Shown here: positions 1 through 14,800 of the stretch, piece by piece
Numbering within the stretch: position 1 is the first letter of the stretch
Layout of the letters: each line of letters opens with the position of its first letter
Source of the DNA: Pegea sp. RAD2-039
Lineage: Eukaryota > Chordata > Thaliacea > Salpida > Salpidae
Assembly: GCA_034620365.1 (NCBI GenBank)
Contig: JAQGEQ010000186.1
Span: 930,001-994,000, forward strand
Length of the DNA: 64,000 bases
Reading direction: 5' to 3'
Position numbers and translations under genes: made by a program
The notes under the pieces: model-generated
Databases searched by the model: none
The model's input: the letters and a program-made list of their open reading frames with translations, nothing else
Told to the model about the DNA's origin: nothing

Positions 1-2580
1 ATTTGCAAAATGAAATAATTCATGAGCTAGTTATAATTTTCTAACAACTTTTGTATCACTTTTGATTAAAATATTTACAGAACGTTTTTTTCTCAATTTT
101 TTTATTTATTCTTTAGCATTGACTGATTATAAGAATATTTTTGATCAAAATATCAAACTTAATATCTAAATTAGTAAAACGTTTATAAACTTAAAGGCGT
201 CTACTTGGATTGAATTGGGTTTTGTGGGTAACTTTGTTTGCAAAGATAGACTTCAGATAAAACTTCATGTATGCGAAATGACGTGGTCACCAAAAGCGTT
301 GATTTGGCCATAACGGTTATCACAATTTTAGTGAACAACAGCAGTGAGGACATTCTTTGAAAGTTCTAAGACCTCAAACCACTTTGGTATTTACTAAACG
401 TAATGTTCAAAGTTTAATTTGTTAAAAATTTCTGAAAATTTTTGGCTATTCAAAAAATTATTCTGTTAAATTCAAATTTTGAAAATTATTCAAAATTGAT
501 AAATTGTTGAAAGATTTTTGGAAAGTGAAATACAGTACTAAACAATTTTCATTTTCAATTTTTTTAAAATATGTGAAGACTGTAATTAAAAACATGAAGA
601 AAACTATCCTCTTCAAGCTTTCAATAATCAATTTTTTTTATCAAAAAATTCTTAGAGTTGAATATGTTGCAAACATACCTTATAGTTGAACAGTTGTAAA
701 ATAGACCCAGATACGTAGTTACTCTTACTACTTCTATAAGAAACTTCTAAAGTTTTGGCTGAATCTTTATTAATTAACACTTGCTAACCTGATTAACCTA
801 CAAGCTTTTATGAATAACTCTTATTTGGCAAGTACACCTACTTTTTAAATTGCCTGCAATGGGAAATTTAATCAAGCTTAATGAAAATAAAATGAAGGAG
901 CTTAACTTTAAACAATTTTTCAAAGATGGCATTTTTATGTAAAGAGCTCTTACAAGAAACTTATCTTAATAGAATTTTTAATTATTAAAACCTCTTACAA
1001 TAAATTATTAGTCAATTTTCTAATATATATAGACGTTAGCAAATTTTTTCTGAAAAATGACTCCCAAAAGTACATAATTAAGCTGTCAGTTCTATTAAGA
1101 CTTAAAGACTTTCTTCAAAATAAATACTACCTAGTAAATTTTGTAACAGAGTCCTTGAATTATTTTAAATTTATGTAAAACTTTATTATGAATTTTTTTA
1201 TTTATGAATGCTTTGTATCATTAGTTTATTTTAAGAATAATTATATGTAATTAAAATTTACAAACTGCTTTTTTAGCAGCACATATTGATTGAATCTTAT
1301 TTTTAAGATCTATTTAAACGGTTTTATAATTGTAAAAATGAATCTTATAAAAACACTGACTTAAAAAAATTCTTTGTTTTGAAAGCTAACCTAATTTTTT
1401 TTTAAGTTAGATTCAACAGTTCAACTTGAATTAAGATAAGAAATTTTTTACAACCTACAAAAATACTTTAGTTTACATTTATTAAGTACATTTTAAGTTA
1501 CTGATTTTTTAAGATAAAACAGTATTCAACCAATTAGTAAAAATTCAAAGAACTGAACACTTGTCAACCACTTGTGGTGTTTATAGAAGTAAAAGTTCGA
1601 TAAAATTCTACTAAAAAATCCATTAACTTATTTTATTATTGCTTTTTCCATATCTAGTTTTGACTGATCAAAAATACAACTAAGTAAATAGTTAAAATCA
1701 CAGAAAGTGTTATCTACTTAACGTATTTGTGCAATATAATGCAACTGGAAAAACTCAAGCCTAGCAGATCAAAAAAACGTTAAACCACACAAACATTGTG
1801 ATCTTCATTAGTTTGAAAGTAACTAAAATATCTGCCAAGTTTTGTAAATCAATTAAATAACGGAATGAAATAGTTAAAAACACAACAACAAAAGTTAAAG
1901 TTTTCTTTACTGTAAAAAAGTCCAAAAAAATTAGCTAAAGAAAAAACTGATAATTTGAAGTTTTAGAATTTACTGGAATTTTTCTTTAGTCGGTTATCAT
2001 TTAAATAAAAATGATTTTTCATATCTAAATGATATAAACAGGATGGCAGAAAAAATAAACAGTCTTAAGATAGCGTTTCATGAAAACGTTTACAGGTAAA
2101 AATGAATAAACAACACCAGAGTAAAATTGAGTAAATAACTTATTTCAGAATTTTCTATTCTAAAAATATTTTGGAGTTAAATAGGAATAGGGTAGGATGC
2201 TTTTGTGCGTAGAAGATTTAGGTTTATTTTTACTTTTATAAATATGATAAACAAGTTTTAAACGCTTCCAAGTTATCATCAACAAACTTTTCACACAAAG
2301 AATAAAATACTGCAAAGAATTTGTAACTTTAAAACAAAGTCTTTGAACAAATCTTCTTTAGTAATCAAGTCTTTTATAAATTGCATACAAAAAAAAGATA
2401 AATTATAATACCGCTATTCATATGAGATAAAAAAGCCGCAAAAACTATAATCCAAACATCTTGACATGCTTGCCCTAGCTTATGTACTGAGATTTCTAAA
2501 CATGGTGGCATCTTAAAATGTAAAATACTTTTATAGCAACCTAATGGATAAACAAAGAATGAAAAAAATGGTAAAAACAT
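1..2580. other. Intergenic, no gene seen
   Basis: AT-rich sequence downstream of the BCL11 stop codon. I found no exon with recognisable homology; the one short open frame (504-689) has no family signature. The 3' UTR of the minus-strand BCL11 gene must lie here. A reverse-strand AATAAA at about 2223-2228 is one possible poly(A) signal, but such hexamers are common at this base composition. Confidence 0.5.
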
Positions 2581-2896
2581 TTAAGCGCGTTTTAAATTTG
2601 GCAGCTGGCCTAACTTTTGTTCTTTACCAATATTACGGCTGCTATTATTCAAGTTGTAACTGGCCATTTGATATGGTATTGAGGGTGGAGGCCGACAAAC
2701 AAGGTCGATTATTGAATTATTTTGTTTTCGGAAGTCGAGGGCAGGTAGCTGCCTCTTTGTTCCAGAAACTGCTGCTAAATTAACATGAGCTGGTCGTGAC
2801 TCCCCTATCGCTAAGGATAGTCTGGCAGCACTAGATGCTTGGTCTATTGATCGAATAGCTTCGCCATGTTGTTTTTTGACATGTTTTTCCAGTGTG
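2581..2896 (-). CDS. BCL11: BCL11 exon 12: end of last finger and C-terminus
   Basis: Acceptor TTTTCTGCAG is followed by codons for [12 protein letters not shown], completing finger 6 (H965, H970) exactly as in vertebrate BCL11, where STLEKHMKKWH follows the same point. A tail of about 94 residues with no recognised motif follows, ending in a TAA at 2581-2583. Vertebrate BCL11 ends much sooner after this finger, so the tail is lineage-specific. The plus-strand open frame at 2544-2783 is antisense to it. Confidence 0.85.
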
Positions 2897-5800
2897 CTGC
2901 AGAAAAGTGAAAATTAGATGGGAAAAATAAAGCAAATATTGAGTAGAAGGCACAAGGGGATCCCTAAAAGTTAGGTTTATTGATTACTTCCCTATTTGAG
3001 TGCCTATAGCGGAATTTTAACCGATTAGTAAGCTGGGAATTTAACAAACTTCAAGCTTGCAATTGGCCTTTTTTTTAATCTAATAAACTTTATGAGATTT
3101 ATGCTTTTTTAAATTGAATTGGGACTTTTTACTTGAATCTTATTGACTTCCACACCTTGTCAGCCAGGCTAAAGTTTATGTGGCGTATAAAAATAATTGG
3201 CGGGAAAAAAGCACCAAGCGACAAGAAGCTGTCAGCAAAAAGTAATTGAAGAATTTAAAAGTAAAATTTACTGCAAGATCTCTGAGACTTAAACAATAAA
3301 TAGAATCAATAGAGCTGTTTGATTGATATATTCGATTGCTAAAGTAAATTTTGATTAAATTTAAAGTTTGTTTAAAAGCAGCATTTCAAAATAAAAATGT
3401 TTTATAAAACTAACTTTTAAATTTAGAAAATTTGTTGTGATTACGAATAGAACTTAAATGAAAAGGCACAAACCTATACACAGAGAAGGGCATGTTACAA
3501 ATATCACAACGGTACACTTCGCCCCCATTCTGTCCATGAGTCCTCATATGTCTGGTCAGTTTACTGGACTGGGCACAAGCATAATCACACAGTTTGCATT
3601 TATATGGACGCTCTCCTGTATGCATTCTACGATGAACAGTGAGGTTTGATGTGTTTTTAAACACCTGTGAATAAATTGCACAAATTAAACTTTGCTGCTA
3701 GAAATTCAATAAAAACAGTTTTTAAAGTTTATTACCTTTCCACAATATTGGCAAGTATCATTTCGAGTTGACGATTTTTTGACATTATTACTAGAAATCT
3801 TTTCCCTTGTACTGGTACTACTTGTACAGTTAGGCCATGGTCTCGAAGCTCTGGAAAAATTGTCCTGAAATCTTGAGATCCAAGCGGAGCTAGGAGAAGA
3901 TGTCTGATGGGAATTAGATGGGACCATTGTTGGCTGATGAGATTGGTCGTACAACATTGGAAGAGAGGCCCCTATCTGATTGGTCCACTGCATATCGTGG
4001 ATGAGATTTGGACGTTGAGCTGCTAATGATGGAATTCCTCCTGATAACATTGGATGAAGCAACGAACTTACAGTAGGCCAATCTAAAAGTTACAAAACTT
4101 CTAATCTTATTGCTGGTAGATAAAATAAAAAAACCTGAGGTGGTAGCTGTATTCGAGAGCTTAGAAGATATTAGCGGGGAAGATGGCAATAAATTCCCGT
4201 CGCCTGTAAAAAGTAAGCCCGGTTAAAAAATGAAGACAGTCTCTTAAGATTAGATACCTAACATAGCTGGCATATTGTCGCTAGAAGATCGAGTCGTCTC
4301 TTTTGTAGCAGAACTGTTATTTGCTGAAACAAATTTGTTGCAGTATTTAGCAGGTGTAGTATTGGTATTGGCATCAATCCGTTGCTGAGATGATAAGAAA
4401 GGTTTCACTTCAGGTGAAGTTAGTTGGGTTGGTTCGATTTTAAAGCGTTTTCTTTCAACTTCATTGTCAACCGGCAATAAGCTTCGAACTGTTCTATCAT
4501 TTGTTCGTTTACGATTTGAAGCTTTCAGCAGTAAAAGTGAGAAATTATCTATCGGATCCGAGCTACTAAAAGAAGTAGATGATCCCGAGGTCTTTGTTTC
4601 GACTCTTCGAGGCTTGATTAATGGTTCAAAACGAATAAAATCTCTCTGATCATCTTGTGAACTTGTTTTTCGTCTTAATTTGTCAAAATCTTCAAGTGAT
4701 AGAGATCTCTGAGTGCCTCTTATTGTTTCACTGTAATGTGATAAGTTTTAGAGATAAAAAAAAGTTTCTAAAATTTTTGATTACTTGTTAGATGTTTGCT
4801 CTCCTGATTCAGATTTGTTTTTGTGCAAGGTTCGAGCGGATCTATTTCTAGTGACGTTTAACTGAAGACCTGAAGTAAAATAATTTCAAGTAAGATTTTA
4901 GATAATAGCGTCTGTCATAAGATGAGAAAATTTCAAACTGCGAATTATATATAAAAATTAACAGAAATATTTTAATGCCCTAATTTTATAAATTTATGTG
5001 ATTACAAAAACAAAACGTTAAAAACTCGGCAATTAAAACACATTTCAGAGTTAAAAATTGGAATTAAAAATGTTGTCATAAGCTTCAAGATAGTTTGTTA
5101 ATTTGAGGTAATGTAAACTTCAAATGCAATTACAGTAAATTGGCAAAGAAGAAAACTAAGGAATCATCTAATGACTGTATTTAAAAGATTCCTTGAAAAA
5201 CGCACTTACTTGAGCTGCGCTGTCTTAATATAGGGCGAACTTCCGGCTTTTGTTTGCTTGCTGGACGACAAGACATACAAAGATCACTTGAAGATTTTCC
5301 TTCAAACATTTCTCCACATGATTTACAGATGTGCTCTGTAGAAGAAGCTCTTTCTTCAATCTTAAGAGTTTCTGCTTTTGCAAGAGGCGACGAAGTTGAA
5401 AAACGATCTTTGTTATGTCTTGAAAGCTCAATTTTCCGATGTGAGTTTCCAATTTGCTTTCTAGTTTTAGATGAAGAACAGGATGAAGTATTATGGCTTG
5501 ATGAAAGTAAGGATTGGCTGGATGCTAGATTACGCAAGCGTTCTGAGTACTCTATATTCTCCATATTTGTCGGAACATTAAGAAGCAAAGATAGTCCTGA
5601 TACAGAGGTCGAAATCCCTTGTCGATCTTTAGATGTTTGTAATGCATCAGTAGAAATACTTGGAGTTTTCTTCATCATATCTGAAGTTATTTCATTGGTG
5701 GTAACGGCTGATATAATTGCACACGCGGCTAAAAACTGTTCTGCTGCAGATGAGTTAATTTCAGTTTGGTTTGGTTGTCCCAGGTGCTTCTGACATTTAT

Positions 5801-8800
5801 TGAAAAAATTTAGAAGTGCAAGGCTGTTGTCAGAAGTCTCTCTGTTGCTGCTTAGTTCTTTGTTGAAGCTGGCATTTTGAGGTGCTTGTAAAAGATTGCT
5901 CTGTTTTTGGCTATATCTACTGCAACTGTCATTTAAGCTGGAATTGAATGCCAAGAAATCGTAGCTACTCCCGTTGCTGTTGAGAGAAAAATAGACTTAA
6001 GCCAACATCTTGTAACAAGTCAGCTAAGAGGTTGAAAATCGATGGATAGGAAGAGAAAAAGTAATGAAAGAGAAATGGAAGGAAATTTGAAGTCATTTTA
6101 TTAGCAGAGAGCTTTTACACAAGTATAAAAAAAGCCAATATGTCAAATGGGTTAGCTAGTAGAGAAATTTTCTAACTTAGTGTGTAGATGTTCAGGTGGC
6201 AAAAACCAACAATAAATGATAAACAAAAGAAATTACTGGCAAACCTTCATTTACACAAAAAAAACAAGCAGTTTCTGCAACTTGTTAATATATCTAGTTT
6301 AATGGAATCATTTCAGATGGTAATTTACCAAAAATCGGATATTTTAAAAAGTTGTTTATTGTAATAGATAAAATCAATTTAAACAATTTATTTTTTGCTT
6401 CAGAAATATAAAAATTAGAAAAATATTTAAGAGTTATGCTAGTTATTTAAAGCATAAAATTGTGATGCTCTGGGTTTATTTGTAATTAGATAAGAATTCC
6501 TTTTAAAGGAGTATTGAAACATTATTTTATTTATACTTATGCAAATTATAGTTTTGTAAAAATATTAAACATTGTAGATAACATGAAAACCAAAAATTCT
6601 CTGTTTCTTCTTACAAAGAAAATAATAATAAATTTGTTTTCAGATAACATAAATCATTCATTAGATAATCAAAAATACTATTTATTTTGCAAGCAAAATA
6701 AGATGCTATGATTGTAGATAATATAGACTATTTTGACTAAAAATAAAGACATGATTGATATTTGTTAAATTTAAGAATACTAAGAAGTCTTATATGAAGG
6801 TTTTAAAGCTGAACTTTAAAAAATAAAGTCAGCTAGAAAAAATACTCGCAGACAATATTATTTATTTTAAAAAAATCTTTATTAAATTTTATTAAACATA
6901 GATTTCACCTTTTGTTAGCTCTTGTTAGGGTGTTAATAATATTTGAGTCGAAATTGTTCGGATGAGCAATCCTAATGTGTTCAATGTAAGTTGTAACTCG
7001 ATCAAATGTTGCTGAGCAGGATCGACAAGCGTATATGGCTGTATTTACTTCCATGTCCATCAATGAATGTTGATTTCTGCCAACTATAGAACAAAATGTT
7101 TCTGTAATGATTTCAACTTCAATTGAATTTGATAGACTATATGAATTTCTAAATGATGTAGATTAATGAACTAAGAAATATATAAATTAATGAAGTAGGT
7201 CTTGCAGATCAGTTGAAACTGTATTTGTGATATTTAAGTAACATTTTAATTAAAAATTTAGAAAAATTTCAAAGTATTAATTAACTATTTGAAAGATACG
7301 TGAAAATAAACGGCTAACAAGAAAATCATATTTATTATCATACCTTTCAAACAATTATAAAAAGTGAGATTATGTTATCATTATAAATACCATGTTTAAT
7401 TTTCTATAAATATTTTGATTGAATTTTATTTAGAATATTTGAAAGTGCAGATCACGACTTCAATTTTTTACTATTCTAACTTTTTAAGAAATGAAAATAT
7501 TATCAATAGATATAAGTTGGTTTAAACCGAATGAACATTTTTGATAAGTTATGTTGATGAGAAATGAGATGAAAACTGATGCTATCAAGTTAGATGGAAG
7601 TAGTTTTACAGAAAATGGCTGCCTTCAGATCATGCTTATATCTATAAAACATCTAGGCAAATATCAAAGTAAAAACTTAAATAAATCATTTGAAATTAAA
7701 AAATTGTTAGTATAATCATAGAACGTTTTAAAAAATTTCTTTTTTTTTAAAGATTGCCAGTTCTCTCTTATCACACAATACCAGATAAAACAGGTTTATA
7801 TGAAATGCTTTCAAACATTTATACAAGTTATTAGAAAATATAAGATAAAAAGTGAATTAAATACCAGCCTTATGTCACAGATTTTATTCAAAAATAAAAA
7901 GATTCACAGCTTTAATGACGTCATTAAGTGTGGTAGCCTTTTGCTATGTTTACAATAGAAAGCGGATATACAATCAGAATCGGAAAAAGTGAAGTTATCG
8001 ATCAAAGGCAGAAAAGCTACAAAAATTAATAAAACATGAAAATTTCTGCTAAGTAGAAAGCCAAGTGGCTATGACATCATCTAGGGAAAAAATTTATAGA
8101 AATTATTAATCAAATTAGATCGAAGACATTGATATATACTAGAACAGTTGCTCCTTAAAGATTTTATTGATAAGAAGTTTCTAGGTGCAAAAATTTAACT
8201 TCTTGGAACATTGATAGTAAAGATTAATTAAGATAGTTTTAAAAAGATTCTTGAAAATAAATTTGTATAACAAATTTGGAGTAAGATTTAGTGATGAGAT
8301 AAGATGTTTGTGGATCTATGTAGCTTTTAAAAGTCATTTACTATCCTCTTCTAGTAGAAGCACATGACTCCCATTGGGAATCAGAAGTTAGAACAAATGA
8401 GTTCATAGCACAAGCTCAAAATTAGAGTTGGTATAAAAATGAGATGGAAGCAAAATCATGATCGATTTGCGTTCGTTTACTCGCTGCCCTCTCTCACATA
8501 ACTGTGAATGCGGTTTTTGAAGAGCTGGTGCGTTTAGTAGAAAGAGAAAGAGAGATAAAAGAGGAGGAGCGGTCAGAGATGGTTGAGTGGTGCGTGGATT
8601 TAGTGTTTGAAGCAAGCAACTATGACCTGTACATGAAGAACTTCTCAATGGTCACGTACTAACAGGCTGTATCATTAAGCGATAGTCTGTAGGTTTTATC
8701 TACATAGGTATTCTCATGGATATACTCTTGATGGTGGTTTTTATAAATTGTTTCTTCTTTTTTCAAGTTAAAATTGAAACGGTAGCACAATAAAGCAAGA

Positions 8801-11800
8801 AGAACTAGCTGAGTGTAATTATCGATTGCTTATATATAAAGGGTGGTAATATAGAATTAAGAATCTATTCTTCATATTGGATATATATCTGATAAAAATT
8901 ATGTTTGGAAATTTATAAATTTACCAGTAATTAGGAAAGAAGTAAAAGCCTTTCTCGTATCTTCTAATACTTATACCTTTCTGCCAACTAAAGTAAAAAG
9001 AAATTGTTCACTTCTAAAAATCAAAATTACTATTTTTATAGAATGTGACAATTTATTACAAAACCAAATTCAAAAACTTAAAACACTTGTTTAATTAAGA
9101 TAAAAGCAATTATTTTAAAATCAAAATTATTTATTTAGAGAATAATCAAATTTACTATAACAGCTATCCAATATTTACAAGCATTTACAAGAAGTGACAA
9201 CTAATTCGATTGATAATGAGTAAAAACTTTCCATGAATAATACTCAAAATTACTGAATTATTCACGGAAGGTACTATAGGAATCAGAATGTTTAATTTTG
9301 TTACAGGATGAACCAGCTAAAGTACAACCTTTAATAACAAATTGCAACACCACTGGTAGCTGGTTAAGCACGGTAACTAAATATTTGAAGAATTACTTGG
9401 TGTTTAAATACTGGTGAAAAAGCATGAACATTTGTAAGGTTAATAGCTTACTTCAAATTTTTCGTGTTTGCCTAATTCAAATTATCGCTTTTTAATTTTA
9501 TAATTTTCTAGACTAAAATTTTTAGATAAAGAGATTATAATCGATTGAATAACTCAACCTTAAAAGATATTTTCATTTTTCACAGTTTCAAAAGAATTAA
9601 ATATTATTTTGTCTCTAATACAAGCTTTATATACTATAAATAGTGAATTTAAGATAAAAAAAATTTAAAAGATTGAGACTTGAAACTTAAGTAATTCCAC
9701 TGAAATCAATTTGTATTTAAAACTTAAATAAAAGATTTATTCAAGAAGAAATAAATTTGGAGTTTCTAAAAAGATTATTTATTTTAGTTAATTGAGAAGA
9801 TACAGTTAAAAAGCACATGGAGAAATTGTGTAGAAAAAATCTACAAATGTTATATAAATTGTTAATTACAAAAGAAGGTATTAAAAGTAAATCATTAAAA
9901 TATTAATGTGATCAAAATTTCCAACCCTAATCAAATAAATTAAATAAACTTTATCATTCGCATACTTAACTCTAAAATTTTATGAACAAATAGTTTTTTT
10001 TTTGTTTCTATCATAAATAATCTTTTTAAGAAACATTTCATATTTTAATATCTTTATAAGCTGGTTAGAATCATTTGTCTGAAAAAAGGTGAAATTATAT
10101 CAACACTGTAAATATCATAAATGTAAAAAGGTTTTTCTACAAAGTCACAAGCTTTTAAAAATGATAAATTAGTTAACTTGAAGCTTTCAAGATGTTTGAT
10201 AATTTATTTATTAAAAAAATAGAATGAAAATGATTACAAACAGAAATGATAAGAAAGTGAAGTTAGAGACTCTTTACTTTACTGTTGTTGAAGAAGTACT
10301 TAAGAGCTGGGAAAACCTTTTCGCTGATAGACTACTACTTAAAGGTCAAGAATCATATGAAATAATTTTCCCATCATAAATATTTTTACCATAGTTTAAA
10401 GTTTGCCGGCAGTCAATAAAATGGCTTGTCACGAATTAAAAAGCTTATACTTTGGATCACTTAAACTGAAAAAGACAAATCCTCAAAGAAACTTTAAGCA
10501 CATGTTGCTTCTACTAAGCTAGTGTAACTTTACATGACTATTGTTCTTATCAAAACTTCTCAATTATAATTGAAACAGCAAGAGCACTATATTGTAGATT
10601 GTAAGACCTCGCCACAAAGTTAATTAGCTGATTAAGATGATTGATTATTGATATGAAGTTTACCTGAAATGTCGTCAGTTCTTGAACTTTTTCTGGCTAA
10701 TGCTTCTGTGATGTCTTCAAGATTACTGCAACGTGTGCCAAGTACAGAGTTGCTTGTGTTTCGATTGTAATGCTGCTGTTGGCTTTCTATCAAATTTCCT
10801 ACAGGAGGTTCAAACACTGTGGCATTTGAGAAGTTTAATTTCGGACTAGCCCGCTTTATTAAGGATGGATGAGACGAGGAGAGTCTTTGATTGGGGAGTG
10901 CATTGAAGTGATCATCATCGGATAAGTGGTTGCTCGATTTTTGCTGCTTGCAGCCATTCACTTTATGCTAAGAATAAAAGTTTCTATTGAAACAGAAATA
11001 ATGAAGAGAAATGATTTTATTAAAAACGAAGGAAACTTAATTATTTCAAAAAGTCAAAAAAATAATAATTTACAAATTTAAGAAGTTTCATAAATTTGAA
11101 AAGTAGAAAAATATGAATTCAAAACCGATGAAGCGAAACCGATTAAATGTATTCTAAATTGTTTTACAATTTCATGAAAGGGTAGATAGATCAGAAGTGA
11201 TATTAATTTTATATATATTAGATAAACATATAGATAAAAAAAAGAAAAAAACAATTTTGAATTAATATGAGATAAATATACAAAAAGAAATAAAGTTTAA
11301 CTAGGCTTTGTTGGTTTGTTTGCCCCAGGGTATATTGGTGAAAAAAATCTATACAGACTCCTTCAAGGATTTTCCTGGCTAGAAAGAATAATGGAAAATT
11401 TACTTATTATACTATTTCACAGAATTCATTTCAATTTTGTGTTTATCGCTTGCTTCAAATTTTATCTTTTTCTTATTCTATTATTTTCACTTTAAATTGA
11501 AAATAAAAAATTTAGGATAAATTATCTTGAAAATCATTTCAACCTGTTTATATTTTTTACTTATATCTTTGTTTCTTAATTTCAAATCTCCAATTAAAAA
11601 GATCAAGGATCTTTCAAGATCTTTACAGTCAAAGTGTTTAAAGTATTTAGAAATAAGACTGTTAGCATCTAGCTTCAAGTTATCAAACCCAACAAACATT
11701 TCTTAACTAATCGTTAATTGGAAAAAATTACTGAAAAATGTGCTGAGCAGTTTCAGCATTTCTACATTTTTAAAATAAATTAATATCACTAAATTCGATG

Positions 11801-14800
11801 ATATATATGACTAATCGAAAAATTTGGATCTAGTAATTTTTGATTATAGGGTCATTATGTATGGTTCAAATCAGAATTTACTTTGAAGTATTTTTCCGTA
11901 TATTGTAAATAAAAATAAAGATTCATCTAGAAAAATCTAGAAATTTCTATAAATAGGACTAAGAAAACAAGAATCTTTATTTCGAGCTCTACTTGTTTTA
12001 TGCATTAGGTTTGGAGCTACAAGCATTGCTTCTAATTCCGAATTTTCATAACTAAACTAAAGTTTCGACTCATCATTAAAGAATTCAGATTACAATCAAA
12101 GCATAAGTTTGAAAATACTTTAAAAAATGTTTGGCTTAAATAATTTATGATAAACAAAAGATTAGCTGGAGTTCAAATATTTGTTGGATAAACGAAATCA
12201 CAAAGAATTTGTTAGACCTACTTTGATAAATGAATTGAATTCAGATATGAGAAAAGTTTTCTGACACAATCCACAGGTGATAAAGTCTTCTGAGTACTTC
12301 GTCTTTGCTGTAGAGTGATCAGGAGCAGCTGAAAGTATAGATTAGCATTTGAATAAATATATACAAGAGTATTAATGGAATTATATCAAATGCCAATCAA
12401 AATTATCAAGTAAATATTAACGCAAACTCAAAACTTAAAAGAATTTACTGAAGTCTTAATTTTAGGAAGTTTCTACATAAGAAAGACAACCGTCTGTAGG
12501 ATATCCCTTTGTAGAAACAAAGTTAGTTTTTCCTGGCCTTTGAGTTCTTACAGACTAAAGCTATAGATTGGACATATAGCTTGTATATAAGTTTTCAGTT
12601 GTTGCAACACATCTAAATGAGTTTAGATAATTCAATTCAAAGTTCTTATTGCATTATTGACTGGTACATATACTTGACTGCAACTTAGTTAGTATCTAAC
12701 TATATCTTTTTAATTTTACACTGACAAAATCAATTTGATAAATTTTCTTTCTTAAATGATTATAAATTCCATTTAGTCAATTCAAATATTGAATAAAAGC
12801 GTTAATAAAAACAGTCAATGCAAACTATATATTGCCCATGCTAATTAGTTACATTAGCTAGTACTGCTTTAATGATTTAATATTTTAGTGCTGCATAATA
12901 AGTAAAATGATTATTTTGAAATAATTTTCTTTTAAAGAAAGATTAATCAAACTTTAAAAACAATTTTTTATAAAGTTTGAAAATATTATTTAAATACTAG
13001 ATAGATTTGTATGTTTCATGAGTTTAAGTAATTTATTAGCTTTTTCATTAAATCAATAATTATTTAACTGATATTTTTCCAGCCAAATGACAAAGTTGTT
13101 CACTTGGTAAAGAGCGTAAATTACTTAGTTCAAAGCTAACATAAATAAAATCAAATCAAACTAATGCTAGAATACAAGAAAATTTAAAACAAAATGAATG
13201 ATATTCTTAAAATCGTAATTGATAAAAAAATTCTCTTGTTAACATTTTCAACTTAAAAAAAATGTCTGACTAATTACAAAACCAAATTTCATAAAAATCT
13301 TACCGTTATAAACATAACTATCAGTATAAGTTCCAAATCTTAACATTGTAGATTCCAGATAATCATTTTCTGAAGTATTTTGAAAATTATCATCCTCACT
13401 AATAAATACTTTTCTATCTTCCGTATCTATGGTATTTAACGCCCTATCCCAGTTAGAACGCATATTGAAGCCACCTACAAGTGTAGAGTTTTTTCTTGCA
13501 GATTTTTTCGACTTAATTTCTTTCTTCTTTGCATACTGGGATTCATAATTGGTAGCGTGTAAATTTTTCGAATGGCGATTTAGTTTTAACTTAGATTGTA
13601 TCTCTTTTTTCGCTGTCAGCATTTTTAAACGAGTTCTTAGAATCAAGCTTTGAATAAGACGTCAACAAGTATTTTTTATCTTAAAGCGAGAATGGTTAAA
13701 TTTTTTGAAATTGAAATCACTTTCTTTTATTGTGACTGCTTTTATGCAAAATTGTGAGAACTTAGAAGTTTCTTCAAAACAATCTTTTGGTAAATGCTTC
13801 ATCAAAAATTTTAATCCTACCAGCTTATCAAAGTTTGAGGATAATTTTGCAAATCTTGATAATCTTGATAACTCTTCAATTCATGTAATAAAAGTTGATT
13901 GTTTAACGACGGTTTCTAACCGCGCGTTTTAACAAAAGCTCAAATTGACTTGATAACAACCCAAAGTATTAGGACATTATTATTATCAGTCGTGTACGAC
14001 TAATAAATATGATAAGTTGTAAATACTGTAATAGAAACACTAATGTTTAATTCTAACAAATGAGTCATGAAGAAATTAAACTTTACAATAGAAGAAAATT
14101 TACATTTTTCTAAAATGTATTTACGAATTTTTTAATTTTACAAAGAAATAAATTAAGAACATTTTTCATTATAGATTCAATCTTTATATAACTTGAAATT
14201 ATTAGTCAACATAAAAAGTGTTTCAAAACTTCAGTTTTTTAACTTTCTGTAAAAGCTAGATCAAATAATAAAACTGAAATCTTGTTATTCTAAGAGTAAT
14301 TATGTAAAATTACGGCTAATAAAAGTTTTTTGTATTATAAAGACTCATAAATACCAAATAAAAGGTTGTTTAAACTGTACATCGTATTAAAAATGTTTAC
14401 TTTGAAATGATATCTTACTTTTAAGACAGTCTAATCATAAATTCCGAATAAATTAATGTGACTTTCATATCTTACAAAATAAAATCTAAATAAACTTGAA
14501 ACTGCATAAGTTAATTTGTAAAATGTTGAAAGTTTCTTGTTAGTAAAATTCATTCATTATTCTACAAAAATAAAAATAAGCTTTCTTATACTTAGGAAGT
14601 TCAAACTAAAAAATAAGTGTTTTGTAAAACAAACATTTGTATAAGCTCACAGTTACGTTTACAGAAGTAAGTTTTTACACACTAAATAAATTGTACCTAA
14701 TAAACTGTTTACTACTTTTATTACTTAAAATTATTATAAGATTGTTTATTACATGAATGAAAATATATCTACTTAGTTAAAAACATCAGATAAGAAGTAC

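Noticed and set aside
5254-5793. 179-codon plus-strand frame
   Set aside because: Antisense shadow of BCL11 exon 6, whose phase and splice sites are all consistent.
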